From: Brevundimonas sp. 357
GTDB lineage: Bacteria; Pseudomonadota; Alphaproteobacteria; Caulobacterales; Caulobacteraceae
DNA length: 64,000 nucleotides
Reading direction: 5' to 3'
NCBI RefSeq assembly: GCF_003938605.1
Contig: NZ_RHWX01000009.1
Location: forward strand, 1-64,000
Shown here: piece after piece, positions 1 through 8,073 of the stretch
Layout: each line of letters opens with the position of its first letter
Numbering within the stretch: position 1 is the first letter of the stretch
Program-made: the position numbers and the translations under genes
Notes under the pieces: generated by a model
What the model saw: only the letters and a program-made list of their open reading frames with translations
What the model was told of the DNA's origin: nothing
Databases searched by the model: none

Positions 1-1
1 T

Positions 2-463
2 CCCCCCGAGGCGCCGCCGCCGCCGAAGCCGCCGCCGCCTCCGCCGAAACCACCGCCTCCGAATCCGCCCCCGCCGCCGCCTCCCCCGCCGCCCCCGCCG
101 CCGCCTCCGCCGCCTCCGGCCAAGCCGGCTGCGCGTCAGTTCGTGGTCTACTTCGACTTCGACCGTTCGGACCTGACGGCGGAAGCCCGCTCGGTGGTGA
201 CGCAAGCCGCCAACTACGCCAAGTCGGGCGCTCCGACCCGCGTGCTGGTCGTCGGCCACACCGACACCTCGGGCAACGCGGCCTACAACCAGGGCCTGTC
301 GAACCGCCGTGCGCGCACCGTGGCTGACGCCCTGGTCGCTCAAGGCGTCAATGGCGGCGTGATCTCCCTGGACGGCAAGGGCGAGACCCAGCCGGCCAAG
401 GCCACCGGCGACGGCGTGCGTGAGCCGCTGAACCGCCGCGCCACCGTCGACATCAACTTCTAA
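2..463 (+). CDS. OmpA-family protein with polyproline linker, C-terminal part
   Basis: The gene enters from the left edge; the reading frame is open from base 2, and no start is in the window. The first ~42 visible codons are almost all proline with scattered Lys, Glu, Ala and Asn. This looks like a flexible linker such as joins an outer-membrane barrel or lipid anchor to a peptidoglycan-binding domain. The rest is an OmpA C-terminal domain: FDFDRSDLT at its start, GHTDTSG in the middle, and an NRRATVDI ending typical of the family. It probably tethers the outer membrane to peptidoglycan. A strong terminator follows the stop. Whether the missing part is a beta-barrel or a lipoprotein cannot be told. 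Confidence 0.9.
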   Translation, partial: PPEAPPPPKPPPPPPKPPPPNPPPPPPPPPPPPPPPPPPAKPAARQFVVYFDFDRSDLTAEARSVVTQAANYAKSGAPTRVLVVGHTDTSGNAAYNQGLSNRRARTVADALVAQGVNGGVISLDGKGETQPAKATGDGVREPLNRRATVDINF

Positions 464-520
464 GGCTCAACGGGGCTGGTTCATTCCAGCCCCCGCGACC
501 TGAGAAGCGTCGATACGATC

Positions 521-560
521 AAGGACGGTCAGCCCATTCGGGCCGGCCGTCCTTTTTCTT
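521..560 (+). terminator. Rho-independent terminator after the OmpA gene
   Basis: AAGGACGG and CCGTCCTT arms enclose an inner GCC/GGC pair and are followed by a run of T (CCTTTTTCTTT). The hairpin lies ~60 bases after the OmpA stop and before the next gene, so it ends that transcript. Confidence 0.85.
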
Positions 561-638
561 TGCCCGCAAGTCGCCGTTGCTGGCGCCGGTCCGCATCGAC
601 GGCTATTTCCTGCAGGACGATTCCAAGAGGAGTGCATG

Positions 639-1955
639 ATGCGCGTCGCCATGATCGGAACGGGCTATGTCGGCCTGGTGTCTGGGGCCTGTTTCGCCGA
701 CTTCGGCCATACAGTGGTCTGCGTCGACAAGGACGTCTCCAAGATCGATCGTCTGCACCAGAATATCATGCCCATCTATGAGCCGGGCCTGGACGCGTTG
801 GTGGCGACGAATGTCAAGGGCGGGCGCCTGTCCTTCGCCACGGACGGCGCCGAAGCCATTCGTGCAGCCGACGCCGTCTTCATCGCCGTAGGCACCCCTT
901 CGCGTCGCGGCGACGGCCATGCGGATCTGTCCTACGTCTATGCGGCGGCCGAGGAGATCGCGGATCTGATGGACGGCTTCACCGTCGTGGTGACCAAGTC
1001 CACCGTCCCTGTCGGCACCGGCGACGAGATCGAGCGTATCATTCGCGAGCGCCGCCCCGACGCTGATTTCGCCGTCGTTTCCAACCCCGAATTTCTGCGC
1101 GAAGGCGCCGCCATCGGCGACTTCAAGCGCCCGGACCGTGTCGTCGTGGGCACGACCGACGAGCGCGCCCGCGCCGTCATGGCCGAGCTGTATCGACCGT
1201 TGAACCTGAACGAAACGCCGATCATGTTCACCGGACGACGCACGTCCGAACTGATCAAGTATGCGGCCAACGCCTTCCTGGCGATGAAGATCACCTTCAT
1301 CAACGAGATCGCCGATCTGTGCGAGGCCGTCGGCGCCGACGTGCAGCAGGTCGCGCGCGGCATCGGTCTGGACAACCGCATCGGTTCGAAATTCCTGCAT
1401 GCGGGGCCGGGCTATGGCGGGTCGTGCTTCCCGAAAGACACCCTGGCGCTGGTGCGTACGGCGACGGACGCCGGCTCGCCCGTGCGGCTGATCGAAACCA
1501 CGGTGACGATCAACGACGCGCGCAAGAAGGCCATGGCCGATCGCGTGGCCGAGGCGCTGGGGGGCGATCTGAAGGGCAAGACGGTGGCCCTGCTGGGGCT
1601 GACGTTCAAGCCGAACACGGACGACATGCGCGACGCCCCGTCGCTGGACGTGGCGCCGGCCTTGATCGCACGCGGCGCGACAGTTCAGGCGTTTGATCCC
1701 GAGGGCATGGAGGAAGCCGCCAGGCTTCTGGACGGAGTCAGCTTCAAGGACGGCCCCTATGACGCGGTCGAGGGCGCCGATGCGGCTGTGATCTTGACCG
1801 AGTGGAACCAGTTCCGCGCACTGGACCTGGACCGCGTGAAGCTGCTGCTCAAGCAGCCGATCCTGGTCGATCTGCGAAACGTCTATCGTCCGGATGACAT
1901 GAGGGCGCGGGGGTTCCGCTACTTCTCCATCGGTCGCCCCGTGGATGCGGCGTAA
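639..1955 (+). CDS. ugd: UDP-glucose/GDP-mannose 6-dehydrogenase family (Ugd-type)
   Basis: About 438 residues. NAD-dependent two-step oxidation of a nucleotide sugar to its uronate, most likely UDP-glucose to UDP-glucuronate for polysaccharide or lipid decoration. The N-terminal Rossmann fold starts with GTGYVG near residue 7. The catalytic cysteine lies in GYGGSCFPKD (Cys263 with this start), and the C-terminal UDP-binding domain contains LLGLTFKPNTDDMRD. Two ATGs are adjacent at 636 and 639. The AGGAG Shine-Dalgarno is 3 bases from the first and 6 from the second, so I chose 639. It stands alone after a terminator, so no polysaccharide cluster confirms the substrate. GDP-mannose dehydrogenase is the alternative. 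Confidence 0.92.
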   Translation: MRVAMIGTGYVGLVSGACFADFGHTVVCVDKDVSKIDRLHQNIMPIYEPGLDALVATNVKGGRLSFATDGAEAIRAADAVFIAVGTPSRRGDGHADLSYVYAAAEEIADLMDGFTVVVTKSTVPVGTGDEIERIIRERRPDADFAVVSNPEFLREGAAIGDFKRPDRVVVGTTDERARAVMAELYRPLNLNETPIMFTGRRTSELIKYAANAFLAMKITFINEIADLCEAVGADVQQVARGIGLDNRIGSKFLHAGPGYGGSCFPKDTLALVRTATDAGSPVRLIETTVTINDARKKAMADRVAEALGGDLKGKTVALLGLTFKPNTDDMRDAPSLDVAPALIARGATVQAFDPEGMEEAARLLDGVSFKDGPYDAVEGADAAVILTEWNQFRALDLDRVKLLLKQPILVDLRNVYRPDDMRARGFRYFSIGRPVDAA

Positions 1956-2066
1956 CTAGAGCAGCAGCAAACGGCCGGCGGTGATGACCACGGCGGCGAC
2001 CACGACGGCCGACGCCGCTGCGATCCCGACCAGTTTCATCGCTCGGCCCAGGCCGTCGTCTTCCAT
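1956..2066 (-). CDS. 36-residue single-span membrane protein
   Basis: A short gene. ATG at 2066 is preceded, six bases upstream, by a perfect AGGAG. The product begins with acidic MEDDGLGR, followed by a positive MK and an uninterrupted hydrophobic stretch of about 25 residues rich in Ala, Val and Ile, ending GRLLLL. One transmembrane helix is expected. Its stop lies one base from the stop of the convergent ugd gene. No family is recognised. It could be an inner-membrane microprotein that modulates a partner. The ribosome-binding site and clean hydrophobic profile argue against chance, but no homology evidence is available. Confidence 0.6.
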   Translation of the reverse strand: MEDDGLGRAMKLVGIAAASAVVVAAVVITAGRLLLL

Positions 2067-2167
2067 CCGAATCTCCTGCGCGGACAGGAGGCCGACAGTC
2101 CGCCCCGCAAGGCAAGAGGGGTGGGGCGTAAAGCTGTGCTGTTTCTCGCCCGCAGTCGCCGGGCATT

Positions 2168-2206
2168 AAAAAAAAGGGGCGGCGCCGAACCGGCCGCCCC
2201 TTCTTC
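2168..2206 (-). terminator. Strong terminator of the OmpA-like lipoprotein gene
   Basis: GGGGCGGC and GCCGCCCC arms around a short loop. On the minus strand the hairpin is followed by nine T, which fits a terminator for the gene ending at 2225. On the plus strand only TTCTT follows. Confidence 0.88.
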
Positions 2207-2224
2207 ATGTTCTGGTTTCGTCGA

Positions 2225-2899
2225 TCAGCCCGTGAAGGGGCGGATCAGGATTTCGACGCGGCGGTTCTGAGCCTTGCCTTCCGGGGTGGCGTTGGAGCCG
2301 ATCGGCGCGCGGGAGCTCATGCCGGCGACATAGATGCGCTCGCGCATCACGCCGCGGTTGATCAGGTGCGAGGCGACCGAGGCGGCGCGGCGCTCCGACA
2401 GCGGCTGGTTGATGGCGTCGCCGCCCGAGGAATCGGTGTGGCCGATCACGTCCACCATGGAGCGGTCGTACTGGCTGATCACGCGGGCCACGTCGTCCAG
2501 CACCGGCAGGAAGCGCGGGTCCAGGTCCGACTGGTTTGTGGCGAAGGTCACGTCGGACGGCATGCGCAGGACCAGGTTGTCGCCCTGACGGGCCACGCCG
2601 ACGCCGGTGCCCGACAGTTCGGCTTCCAGGGCGCGCTGCTGGCCGTCCATGTACTGGCCGACGCCGGCGCCGGCCAGGGCGCCGATGCCCGCGCCGATCA
2701 GGGCGTTCTTGCGGCCCTGCTCGCCGCTGGAGGTGTTGGTCAGATAACCCAGCAGGGCGCCGCCCAGGGCGCCGGCGACGGCGCCGGTGCCGGTGTTGTT
2801 GCGACGCGGCGTGGAGCTGTAGGGGTCGGTCGTGGTGCAGGCGGCGGCGCCCAGCAGGGCGGCGATGCTCAGACCGGCGACGGCGATCTTGGCGCGCAT
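2225..2899 (-). CDS. OmpA-family lipoprotein with glycine zipper (YiaD-like)
   Basis: 224 residues. The signal peptide ends in a lipobox, LLGAAAC, with lipid-modified Cys21. Residues ~38-85 form an Ala/Gly-rich glycine-zipper segment (AVAGALGGALLGYL, GAGIGALAGAGVGQYM) expected to insert in a membrane. Residues ~110-224 are an OmpA peptidoglycan-binding domain with VIGHTDSSG and NRRVEILI. The order lipobox-zipper-OmpA matches YiaD-type outer-membrane lipoproteins. AAGGA lies 8 bases before the ATG, and a strong terminator follows. Its likely role is envelope integrity. Confidence 0.9.
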   Translation of the reverse strand: MRAKIAVAGLSIAALLGAAACTTTDPYSSTPRRNNTGTGAVAGALGGALLGYLTNTSSGEQGRKNALIGAGIGALAGAGVGQYMDGQQRALEAELSGTGVGVARQGDNLVLRMPSDVTFATNQSDLDPRFLPVLDDVARVISQYDRSMVDVIGHTDSSGGDAINQPLSERRAASVASHLINRGVMRERIYVAGMSSRAPIGSNATPEGKAQNRRVEILIRPFTG

Positions 2900-3001
2900 G
2901 GAAGAATCCTTTCGATAGCGACCTCTGGTCGCGTGAACGCTTGCCCCACAGTTAAGGTTTCAATGTGTATGGACCATGAACGTCGGCGGGCGTCGTCGGC
3001 C

Positions 3002-3030
3002 GTTGACCTCCAGAGCCTGTCCCCCCATCT
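3002..3030 (+). promoter_or_regulatory. Sigma32 (RpoH)-like heat-shock promoter
   Basis: GTTGACC at 3002-3008 and CCCCATCT at 3023-3030, separated by 14 bases. The -10 element matches the sigma32 consensus CCCCATnT exactly, and the spacing is in the known range. It lies ~75 bases before an Hsp20 gene, which is the expected target. The -35 matches CTTGAAA only in its TTGA core. Confidence 0.65.
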
Positions 3031-3103
3031 GTAACAGCGGCCGGGCGCTTCGCCGATCACGGGGGGCGCCGGACGGCCGAGGTCGCTTGATTGCGAGGGC
3101 CCC

Positions 3104-3523
3104 ATGACTGCACGCACCCTGCTGTTCGACAGCCCCTTCCTGTTGGGCTTCGACCATACGCGCGCCCTGATCGACCGGGCGGCCAAGGCGGCGGCCGAGT
3201 CCTATCCGCCCTATAACGTCGAGCAACTCGGCGATGCGGCGGTGCGCATCACCCTGGCCGTGGCGGGCTTCACGCCCGAAGAGCTGTCGGTCACGGTCGA
3301 AGGGCGCCAACTGACCATCACCGGCAAGCGCGAGGACGCCGGGCGCGACCCACAGGCCTTCCTGCATCGCGGCATCGCGGCGCGCGGCTTCGTCCGCAAC
3401 TTCGTCCTGGCCGACGGGCTGGAGATCGCGGGCGCCCGGCTGGAGCACGGCCTGCTGCACGTCGAACTGGTCCGTCCGGAACAGGAACGCAGCGTGCGGC
3501 GCATTCCCATCACGACGGGCTGA
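3104..3523 (+). CDS. Hsp20-family small heat-shock protein (IbpA-like)
   Basis: 139 residues. ATP-independent holdase that binds unfolding proteins. The N-terminus carries the IbpA-type pattern: a hydrophobic DSPFLLGFDH, then YPPYN before the alpha-crystallin domain (about 37-130). The domain includes VAGFTPEELSVTVEGRQL and a C-terminal strand with IP near the end, the I-x-I-type tail that mediates oligomer contacts. GAGGG lies close to the ATG. It is followed by a DUF1150 gene, a usual pairing in alphaproteobacteria. A short hairpin (TCGC/GCGA) just before the Shine-Dalgarno might give RNA thermosensing, but that is speculative. Confidence 0.93.
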   Translation: MTARTLLFDSPFLLGFDHTRALIDRAAKAAAESYPPYNVEQLGDAAVRITLAVAGFTPEELSVTVEGRQLTITGKREDAGRDPQAFLHRGIAARGFVRNFVLADGLEIAGARLEHGLLHVELVRPEQERSVRRIPITTG

Positions 3524-3581
3524 ACGGCCGTCGAACCGCCTGGCTTTCCAGGCGTTTAGTCAAGCGTAAGGAGGCGGTCTT

Positions 3582-3836
3582 ATGACGCCCAACATGAATA
3601 CGAAGGACTTCGCCGATTTCGGCGCCCCGGACCTGGTCTATGTCCGCGCGATCCGCGCTTCCGACGTGCTGGAAGACGCTCGGGTCGAGACGGCCGCCGA
3701 TGTCGAGATCGACCCCGATCAGATCCTCTACGCCGTGCACGGCGCCGACGGCGAGCGTCTGGCCGTCATGCTGGACCGCGAGACCGCCTTCGCGGCCGCC
3801 GTGGCGCATGACCTGGAGCCGATGTCGGTCCATTAG
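3582..3836 (+). CDS. DUF1150 family protein
   Basis: 84 residues, mostly acidic, with the family pattern FADFGAPDLVYVR, then DPDQILYAVHGADGERLAVM and an Ala-rich end. DUF1150 proteins of alphaproteobacteria are small and of unknown function, and are commonly placed directly after an hsp20 gene, as here. A clear AAGGAGG lies 7 bases before the ATG. Co-transcription with the Hsp20 gene is likely (58-base gap without a terminator). A role linked to the heat-shock response is inference from position only. Confidence 0.85.
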   Translation: MTPNMNTKDFADFGAPDLVYVRAIRASDVLEDARVETAADVEIDPDQILYAVHGADGERLAVMLDRETAFAAAVAHDLEPMSVH

Positions 3837-3865
3837 GCGTCTTGAAAGCCGAATGAAGACGTAAG

Positions 3866-3890
3866 GAAGACCGCTCAGGCGGCGGTCTTC
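3866..3890. terminator. Hairpin between convergent DUF1150 and ptsN genes
   Basis: GAAGACCGC and GCGGTCTTC form a 9-bp perfect stem that overlaps the ptsN stop codon (3875-3877). It lies between convergent genes. No clear T-run follows on either strand, so termination may be weak or factor-assisted. Confidence 0.5.
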
Positions 3891-4339
3891 GACACATCCT
3901 TGACGAACAGGGCGCGGATAGCGTCCACGGTCCGCGCCTGGCGCAGTTGTTCGCGCAGTTCCGGCGAGCGCAGGGCGCGCGACACGGCAGCCAGCGCCCG
4001 CAGATGTTCGGCTCCGGCGTCCAGGGGGGCGAACAGGGCGAACAGCAGATCGACGGGACGATCATCCAGCGATTCATAGGCTATCGGCGAGTCCAGGCGG
4101 ACGAAGACCGCACAGACCTGATCCAGACCCTTGATGCGGGCGTGCGGTACGGCGACGCCCGAGCCCAGGCCGGTCGAGCCCAGGGCTTCGCGTTCCAGCA
4201 AGGCTTCCAACGTGCGGTCTGCGTCCATGCCGGTCGCGCCGGCAAAGGCTTCCGCCACGGCGTGCAGAGCCTGGCGCTTGGATGACGCGCCGCCTCGCAG
4301 GACGATCCCGTCCGGCGACAGCAAATCAGCGATGTCCAT
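3875..4339 (-). CDS. ptsN: PtsN, nitrogen-PTS EIIA domain protein
   Basis: About 154 residues from the chosen start. EIIA-Ntr is the last phosphate acceptor of the nitrogen phosphotransferase system and regulates potassium, nitrogen and envelope functions through its phosphorylation state. The domain shows IADLLSPDGIVLRG at the start and GSGVAVPHARI, whose histidine is the phosphorylation site. ATG at 4339 (MDIADLLSP) fits the family start and has a GGGG upstream. An ATG at 4366 would add nine residues without a better ribosome site. It is the last gene of the rpoN-hpf-ptsN block. Confidence 0.9.
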   Translation of the reverse strand: MDIADLLSPDGIVLRGGASSKRQALHAVAEAFAGATGMDADRTLEALLEREALGSTGLGSGVAVPHARIKGLDQVCAVFVRLDSPIAYESLDDRPVDLLFALFAPLDAGAEHLRALAAVSRALRSPELREQLRQARTVDAIRALFVKDVSKTAA

Positions 4340-4418
4340 GACTACCCCGAAAACGGTACCCGACATGTGCGGAAGGGCGAGGGCCTTCTAGCGCCTTCGC
4401 CCCTCCAGAGGAAGTCTT

Positions 4419-5066
4419 TCAGCCGACTCGTTTGGCGGCGCCGTTCACCGTACGCTCGGGGTCGATCCAGCCGACGTTGCCGTCGGGCCGGCGATAGACC
4501 ACGGCCAGGCCGCCGTGCGCGGCGTTGCGGAACATCACCAGCGGATAGCCGGTCATGTCCAGTTCGGCCACGGCGCGACCGACCGTCAGGGTGCGGATCT
4601 CGGCCTGAGTCTCGGCGATCACCATGCCGACGGGCGGAGGCTCGTCGGGGCGGCCAGCGTCGCCGAATTCCTCATCCTCGACCGTGTCAGGGTCGCGGAA
4701 AATGGTCAGGGCGGCGACTTCGCGCGCAGCGTTTTCGGTCTTCTCGGGGGACAGGCCCTTGGGACCGGCGTGGTGATCCTTCAGGCGGCGCTTGTAGCGG
4801 CGCACGCGCTTCTCAAGCTTGTCCAGACTGTCGGCGAAGGCGGCCTGGGCGTCGCCGCCGAAGCCGGTCGTCACCAGCGACTGGCCCGACGCCAGACGCA
4901 CCCAGCAATCGACGCGGAAGCCGTGGCGATCCTTGGACACCACGACCTCGGCATCCTGGGCGCCGCGGGCGAAATATTTGCCGATGCCCTCTTCGAGTTC
5001 CTGGGAGATGCGCGAGCCTAGCGCTTCGCCGACATCCACTTGCTTGCCGCTGACTTGAATCTGCAT
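4419..5066 (-). CDS. hpf: Long-form ribosome hibernation promoting factor
   Basis: About 215 residues. It binds the 30S decoding centre and drives ribosome dimerisation in stationary phase. The N-terminal S30AE domain (MQIQVSGKQVDVGEAL to about residue 100) has the KLEKRVRRYKRRLKDH helix. An acidic, charged linker leads to the C-terminal domain of long HPF (about 158-212), with MTGYPLVMFRNAAHGG and YRRPDGNVGWIDP. I took the ATG at 5066 because family members begin MQxQVSGK. The frame stays open to an ATG at 5072 and a GTG at 5111. It lies between rpoN and ptsN, the classic order. Confidence 0.92.
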   Translation of the reverse strand: MQIQVSGKQVDVGEALGSRISQELEEGIGKYFARGAQDAEVVVSKDRHGFRVDCWVRLASGQSLVTTGFGGDAQAAFADSLDKLEKRVRRYKRRLKDHHAGPKGLSPEKTENAAREVAALTIFRDPDTVEDEEFGDAGRPDEPPPVGMVIAETQAEIRTLTVGRAVAELDMTGYPLVMFRNAAHGGLAVVYRRPDGNVGWIDPERTVNGAAKRVG

Positions 5067-5142
5067 AGGCATAGAACGCGACGGACCGTGTTTGGTGTCA
5101 ACGCCGATCACCGATTTGTGGTGACGCTTGGCGGTGGCGTGA

Positions 5143-6663
5143 TCAGGCGCTCTTGAGCAGGCGACGTCGCTGGATCGACGAGGGAATTTTCAAAGCTTCC
5201 CGGTACTTGGCGACCGTGCGTCGCGCGATGTCGATACCGGCTTCGTTCAGGATCTCGACGATGCGGTCGTCGCTCAGCACTTCGTTCCCGCAATCCTCGT
5301 CGTCGATCATCGTTTTGATTCTCTGGCGTACGGCTTCGGCCGAATGGGCCGCGCCGCCGTCGCTGGACTGGATGGCGGCGGTGAAGAAGAACTTCAGCTC
5401 GAACACCCCGCGCGGGGTGGAGACGTATTTGTTCGAGGTCACGCGGCTGACCGTCGATTCGTGCATCTCGATGGCCTCGGCCACCGTCTTGAGGGTCAGG
5501 GGGCGCAGGAACTCGACGCCGAAGGCCAGGAAGGCGTCCTGCTGGCGCACGATCTCGGACGCCACCTTCATGATGGTGCGGGCGCGTTGATCCAGCGACT
5601 TGACCAGCCAGCTGGCCTGGGCGGCGCAGTCGGCGACGAAGGTCTTCTCCGTGTCCGAGCGCGCGCCCGCGGCGACCATGGCGTGATAGCGCTTATCGAC
5701 CAGCAGGCGGGGCAGGGTGTCGGTGTTCAGCTCGATCCGCCAGCCGCCCGCCGGGTCGGGGCGCACATGGACGTCGGGCACGACCGTCTGGGCCGGTTCG
5801 CCGCCGAAGCCGGCGCCGGGGCGCGGCGTCAGGGCCTTCAACTCGGCGATCATCTCGACCAGATCCTCGGCGTCTACGCCGCACACCTTGCGCAGGGCCG
5901 CCAGGTCGCGCCGCGCCAGCAGCTCCAGATGATCCAGCAGGGCGCCCATGGCCGGGTCGAAGCGGTTGCGCTCGATCAGCTGCAGCTTCAGGCATTCGGG
6001 AATGGAGCGGGCCATGACGCCGGTCGGCTCGAAGCCGTGACAGACGGCCAGCACGGCCTCGATGCGGGCCTCGTCCACGCCCAGCCGTTCGGCGATCTCG
6101 CCCAGGTCGGCGCGCAGATAGCCGCCCTCGTCCGTGGCGTCGATCAGGGTCAGGGCGATGGCGTGGTCGGCGGGGCTGAAGCCGGCCGCCGAGGCCTGGG
6201 CCTGCAGATGCTCCCACAGGGTCTCGTCGCGCTGGTCGGGGCGTTCGCGCTCCTCGCCGTCGGCCAGGCCGCCGCCGGAGCCGGCGCGGGACCAGTCGGT
6301 CAGGCCGGGCTGGTCGGTCGCCTGATCGCCCTGGCGGTCGCTGACGCGCTCGCCGGGGGCGGCGTCGCCGTACAGATCGTCGGCGCCGGCGTCCAGGCTC
6401 TGGGCGTGGGCGTCCGAGCCTTCGTCAAAGCGCATCTCGCCGTCGTCGCGGGCGGCGGGGGCGGCGTCATTGGCGGCTTCAGGCGCAGTGTCGGGGGCGG
6501 GCTCGCCTTCGTCCCGTTGCAGCAGCGGATTGCGCTCCAGCTCGCCCTCGACGAAGGCCTCAAGCTCAAGGTTCGACAGTTGCAGCAGCTTGATCGCCTG
6601 CTGCAGCTGGGGCGTGATGACCAGCCCCTGCCCCTGCCTGACCTCCAGCCTCTGACCGATCAC
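5143..6663 (-). CDS. rpoN: RNA polymerase sigma-54 factor
   Basis: About 506 residues. Region I at the N-terminus (QRLEVRQGQGLVITPQL, then AIKLLQLSNLELEAFVEGEL) contacts activator and core polymerase. An acidic region II spans ~55-140. The core-binding and DNA-binding domains follow, with a helix-turn-helix region EAIEMHESTVSRVTSNKY and the RpoN box ARRTVAKYREALKIPSS near the end. GTG at 6663 (VIGQRLE) matches the usual family start; the frame is open to a GTG at 6681. It lies directly upstream of hpf and ptsN and downstream of lptB, the widely conserved proteobacterial order. Confidence 0.95.
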   Translation of the reverse strand: MIGQRLEVRQGQGLVITPQLQQAIKLLQLSNLELEAFVEGELERNPLLQRDEGEPAPDTAPEAANDAAPAARDDGEMRFDEGSDAHAQSLDAGADDLYGDAAPGERVSDRQGDQATDQPGLTDWSRAGSGGGLADGEERERPDQRDETLWEHLQAQASAAGFSPADHAIALTLIDATDEGGYLRADLGEIAERLGVDEARIEAVLAVCHGFEPTGVMARSIPECLKLQLIERNRFDPAMGALLDHLELLARRDLAALRKVCGVDAEDLVEMIAELKALTPRPGAGFGGEPAQTVVPDVHVRPDPAGGWRIELNTDTLPRLLVDKRYHAMVAAGARSDTEKTFVADCAAQASWLVKSLDQRARTIMKVASEIVRQQDAFLAFGVEFLRPLTLKTVAEAIEMHESTVSRVTSNKYVSTPRGVFELKFFFTAAIQSSDGGAAHSAEAVRQRIKTMIDDEDCGNEVLSDDRIVEILNEAGIDIARRTVAKYREALKIPSSIQRRRLLKSA

Positions 6664-6771
6664 GTCGTTTCCACCCCGCACGCAGGCGCTATTGGCCCGC
6701 TTCTTGCTGGGATCATGGATCGGAAGCCGTTAACGCGAGGCGAACAGCCGCTGCGTCAGGCCTTCTGGGCG

Positions 6772-7572
6772 TCAGGCGTACATTTCGCCCAGGTAGACGC
6801 GGCGCACCTCGGCGTCGGCGACGGCCTCGTCGGCCGTGCCCTCGAACAGCAGCGAGCCGGACGAGATGATCGAGACGCGGTCGATGATGTCCAGCGTCTC
6901 GCGCACATTGTGGTCGGTGATCAGCACGCCGATGCCCTGGCTGGACAGATAGCGGATCACCTGGCGGATGTCGGCGATGGCCAGGGGGTCGATGCCCGCG
7001 AACGGCTCGTCCAGCAGCATGAAGCTGGGTCGCGCGGCCAGGGCGCGGGCGATCTCGACGCGGCGCCGCTCGCCGCCCGACAGGCCGGTGGCCGGGGCGT
7101 GGCGCAGATGGTCGATGCGCAGTTCCTCCAGCAGGCGGGTGGTCTCGTCCCGCACGCCGGCGGCGGTCTTCTCGCGCAGTTCGACCACGGCCTTGACGTT
7201 CTGCTCGACCGTCATGCCGCGGAAGATGGAGGCTTCCTGCGCCAGATAGCCCAGGCCCATGCGCGCGCGCTGGTACATGGGCTGCTGGGTGATGTCCTCA
7301 TTGTCCAGCCAGATCGAGCCGCTGTCGGCGGGGATCAGGCCGGTGATCATGTAGAAGCAGGTCGTCTTGCCCGCCCCGTTGGGGCCCAGCAGGCCGCAGA
7401 CCTCGCCGCGCTGGACGTTCAGGGAGACGTCGCGCACCACCTGCCGCTGGCCGAAGCTGCGGGCGATGTGTTCGACGCGCAGACCCGTGGGCCGTGCGTC
7501 CTCGACCGCCGGCGTCGCCGTTTCGGCGACCGGTTCGTCCCGGTTCAGTGCGGAAAGTTCCTTGCGCGCCAC
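6772..7572 (-). CDS. lptB: LptB, lipopolysaccharide export ATPase
   Basis: 266 residues. Cytoplasmic ATPase that powers the LptFG transporter to extract lipopolysaccharide from the inner membrane. Walker [10 protein letters not shown] lies at ~63-71, the signature LSGGERRRVEIARAL in mid-protein, then Walker B FMLLDEP and the H-loop ITDHNV. An ~30-residue N-terminal extension precedes the LptB core; a later start cannot be excluded. It follows lptA by six bases, and the lptC-lptA-lptB order supports the assignment. Confidence 0.95.
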   Translation of the reverse strand: MARKELSALNRDEPVAETATPAVEDARPTGLRVEHIARSFGQRQVVRDVSLNVQRGEVCGLLGPNGAGKTTCFYMITGLIPADSGSIWLDNEDITQQPMYQRARMGLGYLAQEASIFRGMTVEQNVKAVVELREKTAAGVRDETTRLLEELRIDHLRHAPATGLSGGERRRVEIARALAARPSFMLLDEPFAGIDPLAIADIRQVIRYLSSQGIGVLITDHNVRETLDIIDRVSIISSGSLLFEGTADEAVADAEVRRVYLGEMYA

Positions 7573-7578
7573 GCGGGG

Positions 7579-8073
7579 TCAGTTCCCTTGCGGATAGAAG
7601 ACGCCCTGGACGCGGCCGTTGCCGCCCTCGATGCGCGCGGTCTCGGTGCGGACGTTATAGACGAGGCGATTGCCGGTCAGAACGCTCTTGCCCTGGGTCA
7701 GGATGACGTCGCCGGTCACCACGACGTTGCCGTCGTTCAGCGTATAGACCGCCCGGTCGCCCTTCATGCTCTGATCGGGAGTGACGAAATAGACGCTTCC
7801 CGTCGCCTCGATCCGGTTCAGGTCGCCGTTGGCGGTGAAGCCGCGAATGGCGTCGGCCCGCAAGCGGTTTCCGCCCTGCGTCACCTCGGCCCGTCCGCGT
7901 AGCGAGAAGCCGTCGGGCGTGTATTCGCCGGAGTCAGCGCCGTACTGGACCGGTTGTCGGCTGGAGTCGGCGCGGTTGGCGGACGTGTTCTGGGCGCCCG
8001 AAACGGCGGGCAGGGCCAGGGCCGTCAGCAGGACGGCGCCTGCGATCGTCAGTTTGGACTTGGACATGTTCAT
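7579..8073 (-). CDS. lptA: LptA, periplasmic lipopolysaccharide transport protein
   Basis: 164 residues with an N-terminal signal peptide (hydrophobic to ~27, likely cleavage after VSGA) and an OstA/LptA beta-jellyroll. Repeating strands include FSLRGRAEVTQGGNRLRAD, IEATGSVYFVTPDQSMKGD and VVVTGDVILTQG. It forms the periplasmic bridge carrying lipopolysaccharide to the outer membrane. Its start overlaps the lptC stop by four bases, indicating translational coupling, and lptB follows after six bases. Confidence 0.92.
   Translation of the reverse strand: MNMSKSKLTIAGAVLLTALALPAVSGAQNTSANRADSSRQPVQYGADSGEYTPDGFSLRGRAEVTQGGNRLRADAIRGFTANGDLNRIEATGSVYFVTPDQSMKGDRAVYTLNDGNVVVTGDVILTQGKSVLTGNRLVYNVRTETARIEGGNGRVQGVFYPQGN

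Noticed and set aside
1..125. Possible simple-sequence artefact at the left edge (CCG/CCT run)
   Set aside because: The run keeps one reading frame into an intact OmpA domain, as in known polyproline linkers, so it is a real coding linker.
3085..3106. Second sigma32-like pair (CTTGATT with CCCCATGA) next to the hsp20 start codon
   Set aside because: Spacing is only seven bases and the -10 overlaps the start codon, so the upstream pair at 3002-3030 is better.
5344..7902. 852-codon open frame on the plus strand opposite rpoN, lptB and lptA
   Set aside because: It crosses three well-identified minus-strand genes and has the Gly/Ala/Asp/His-rich composition of a mirrored high-GC frame, with no recognisable domain.
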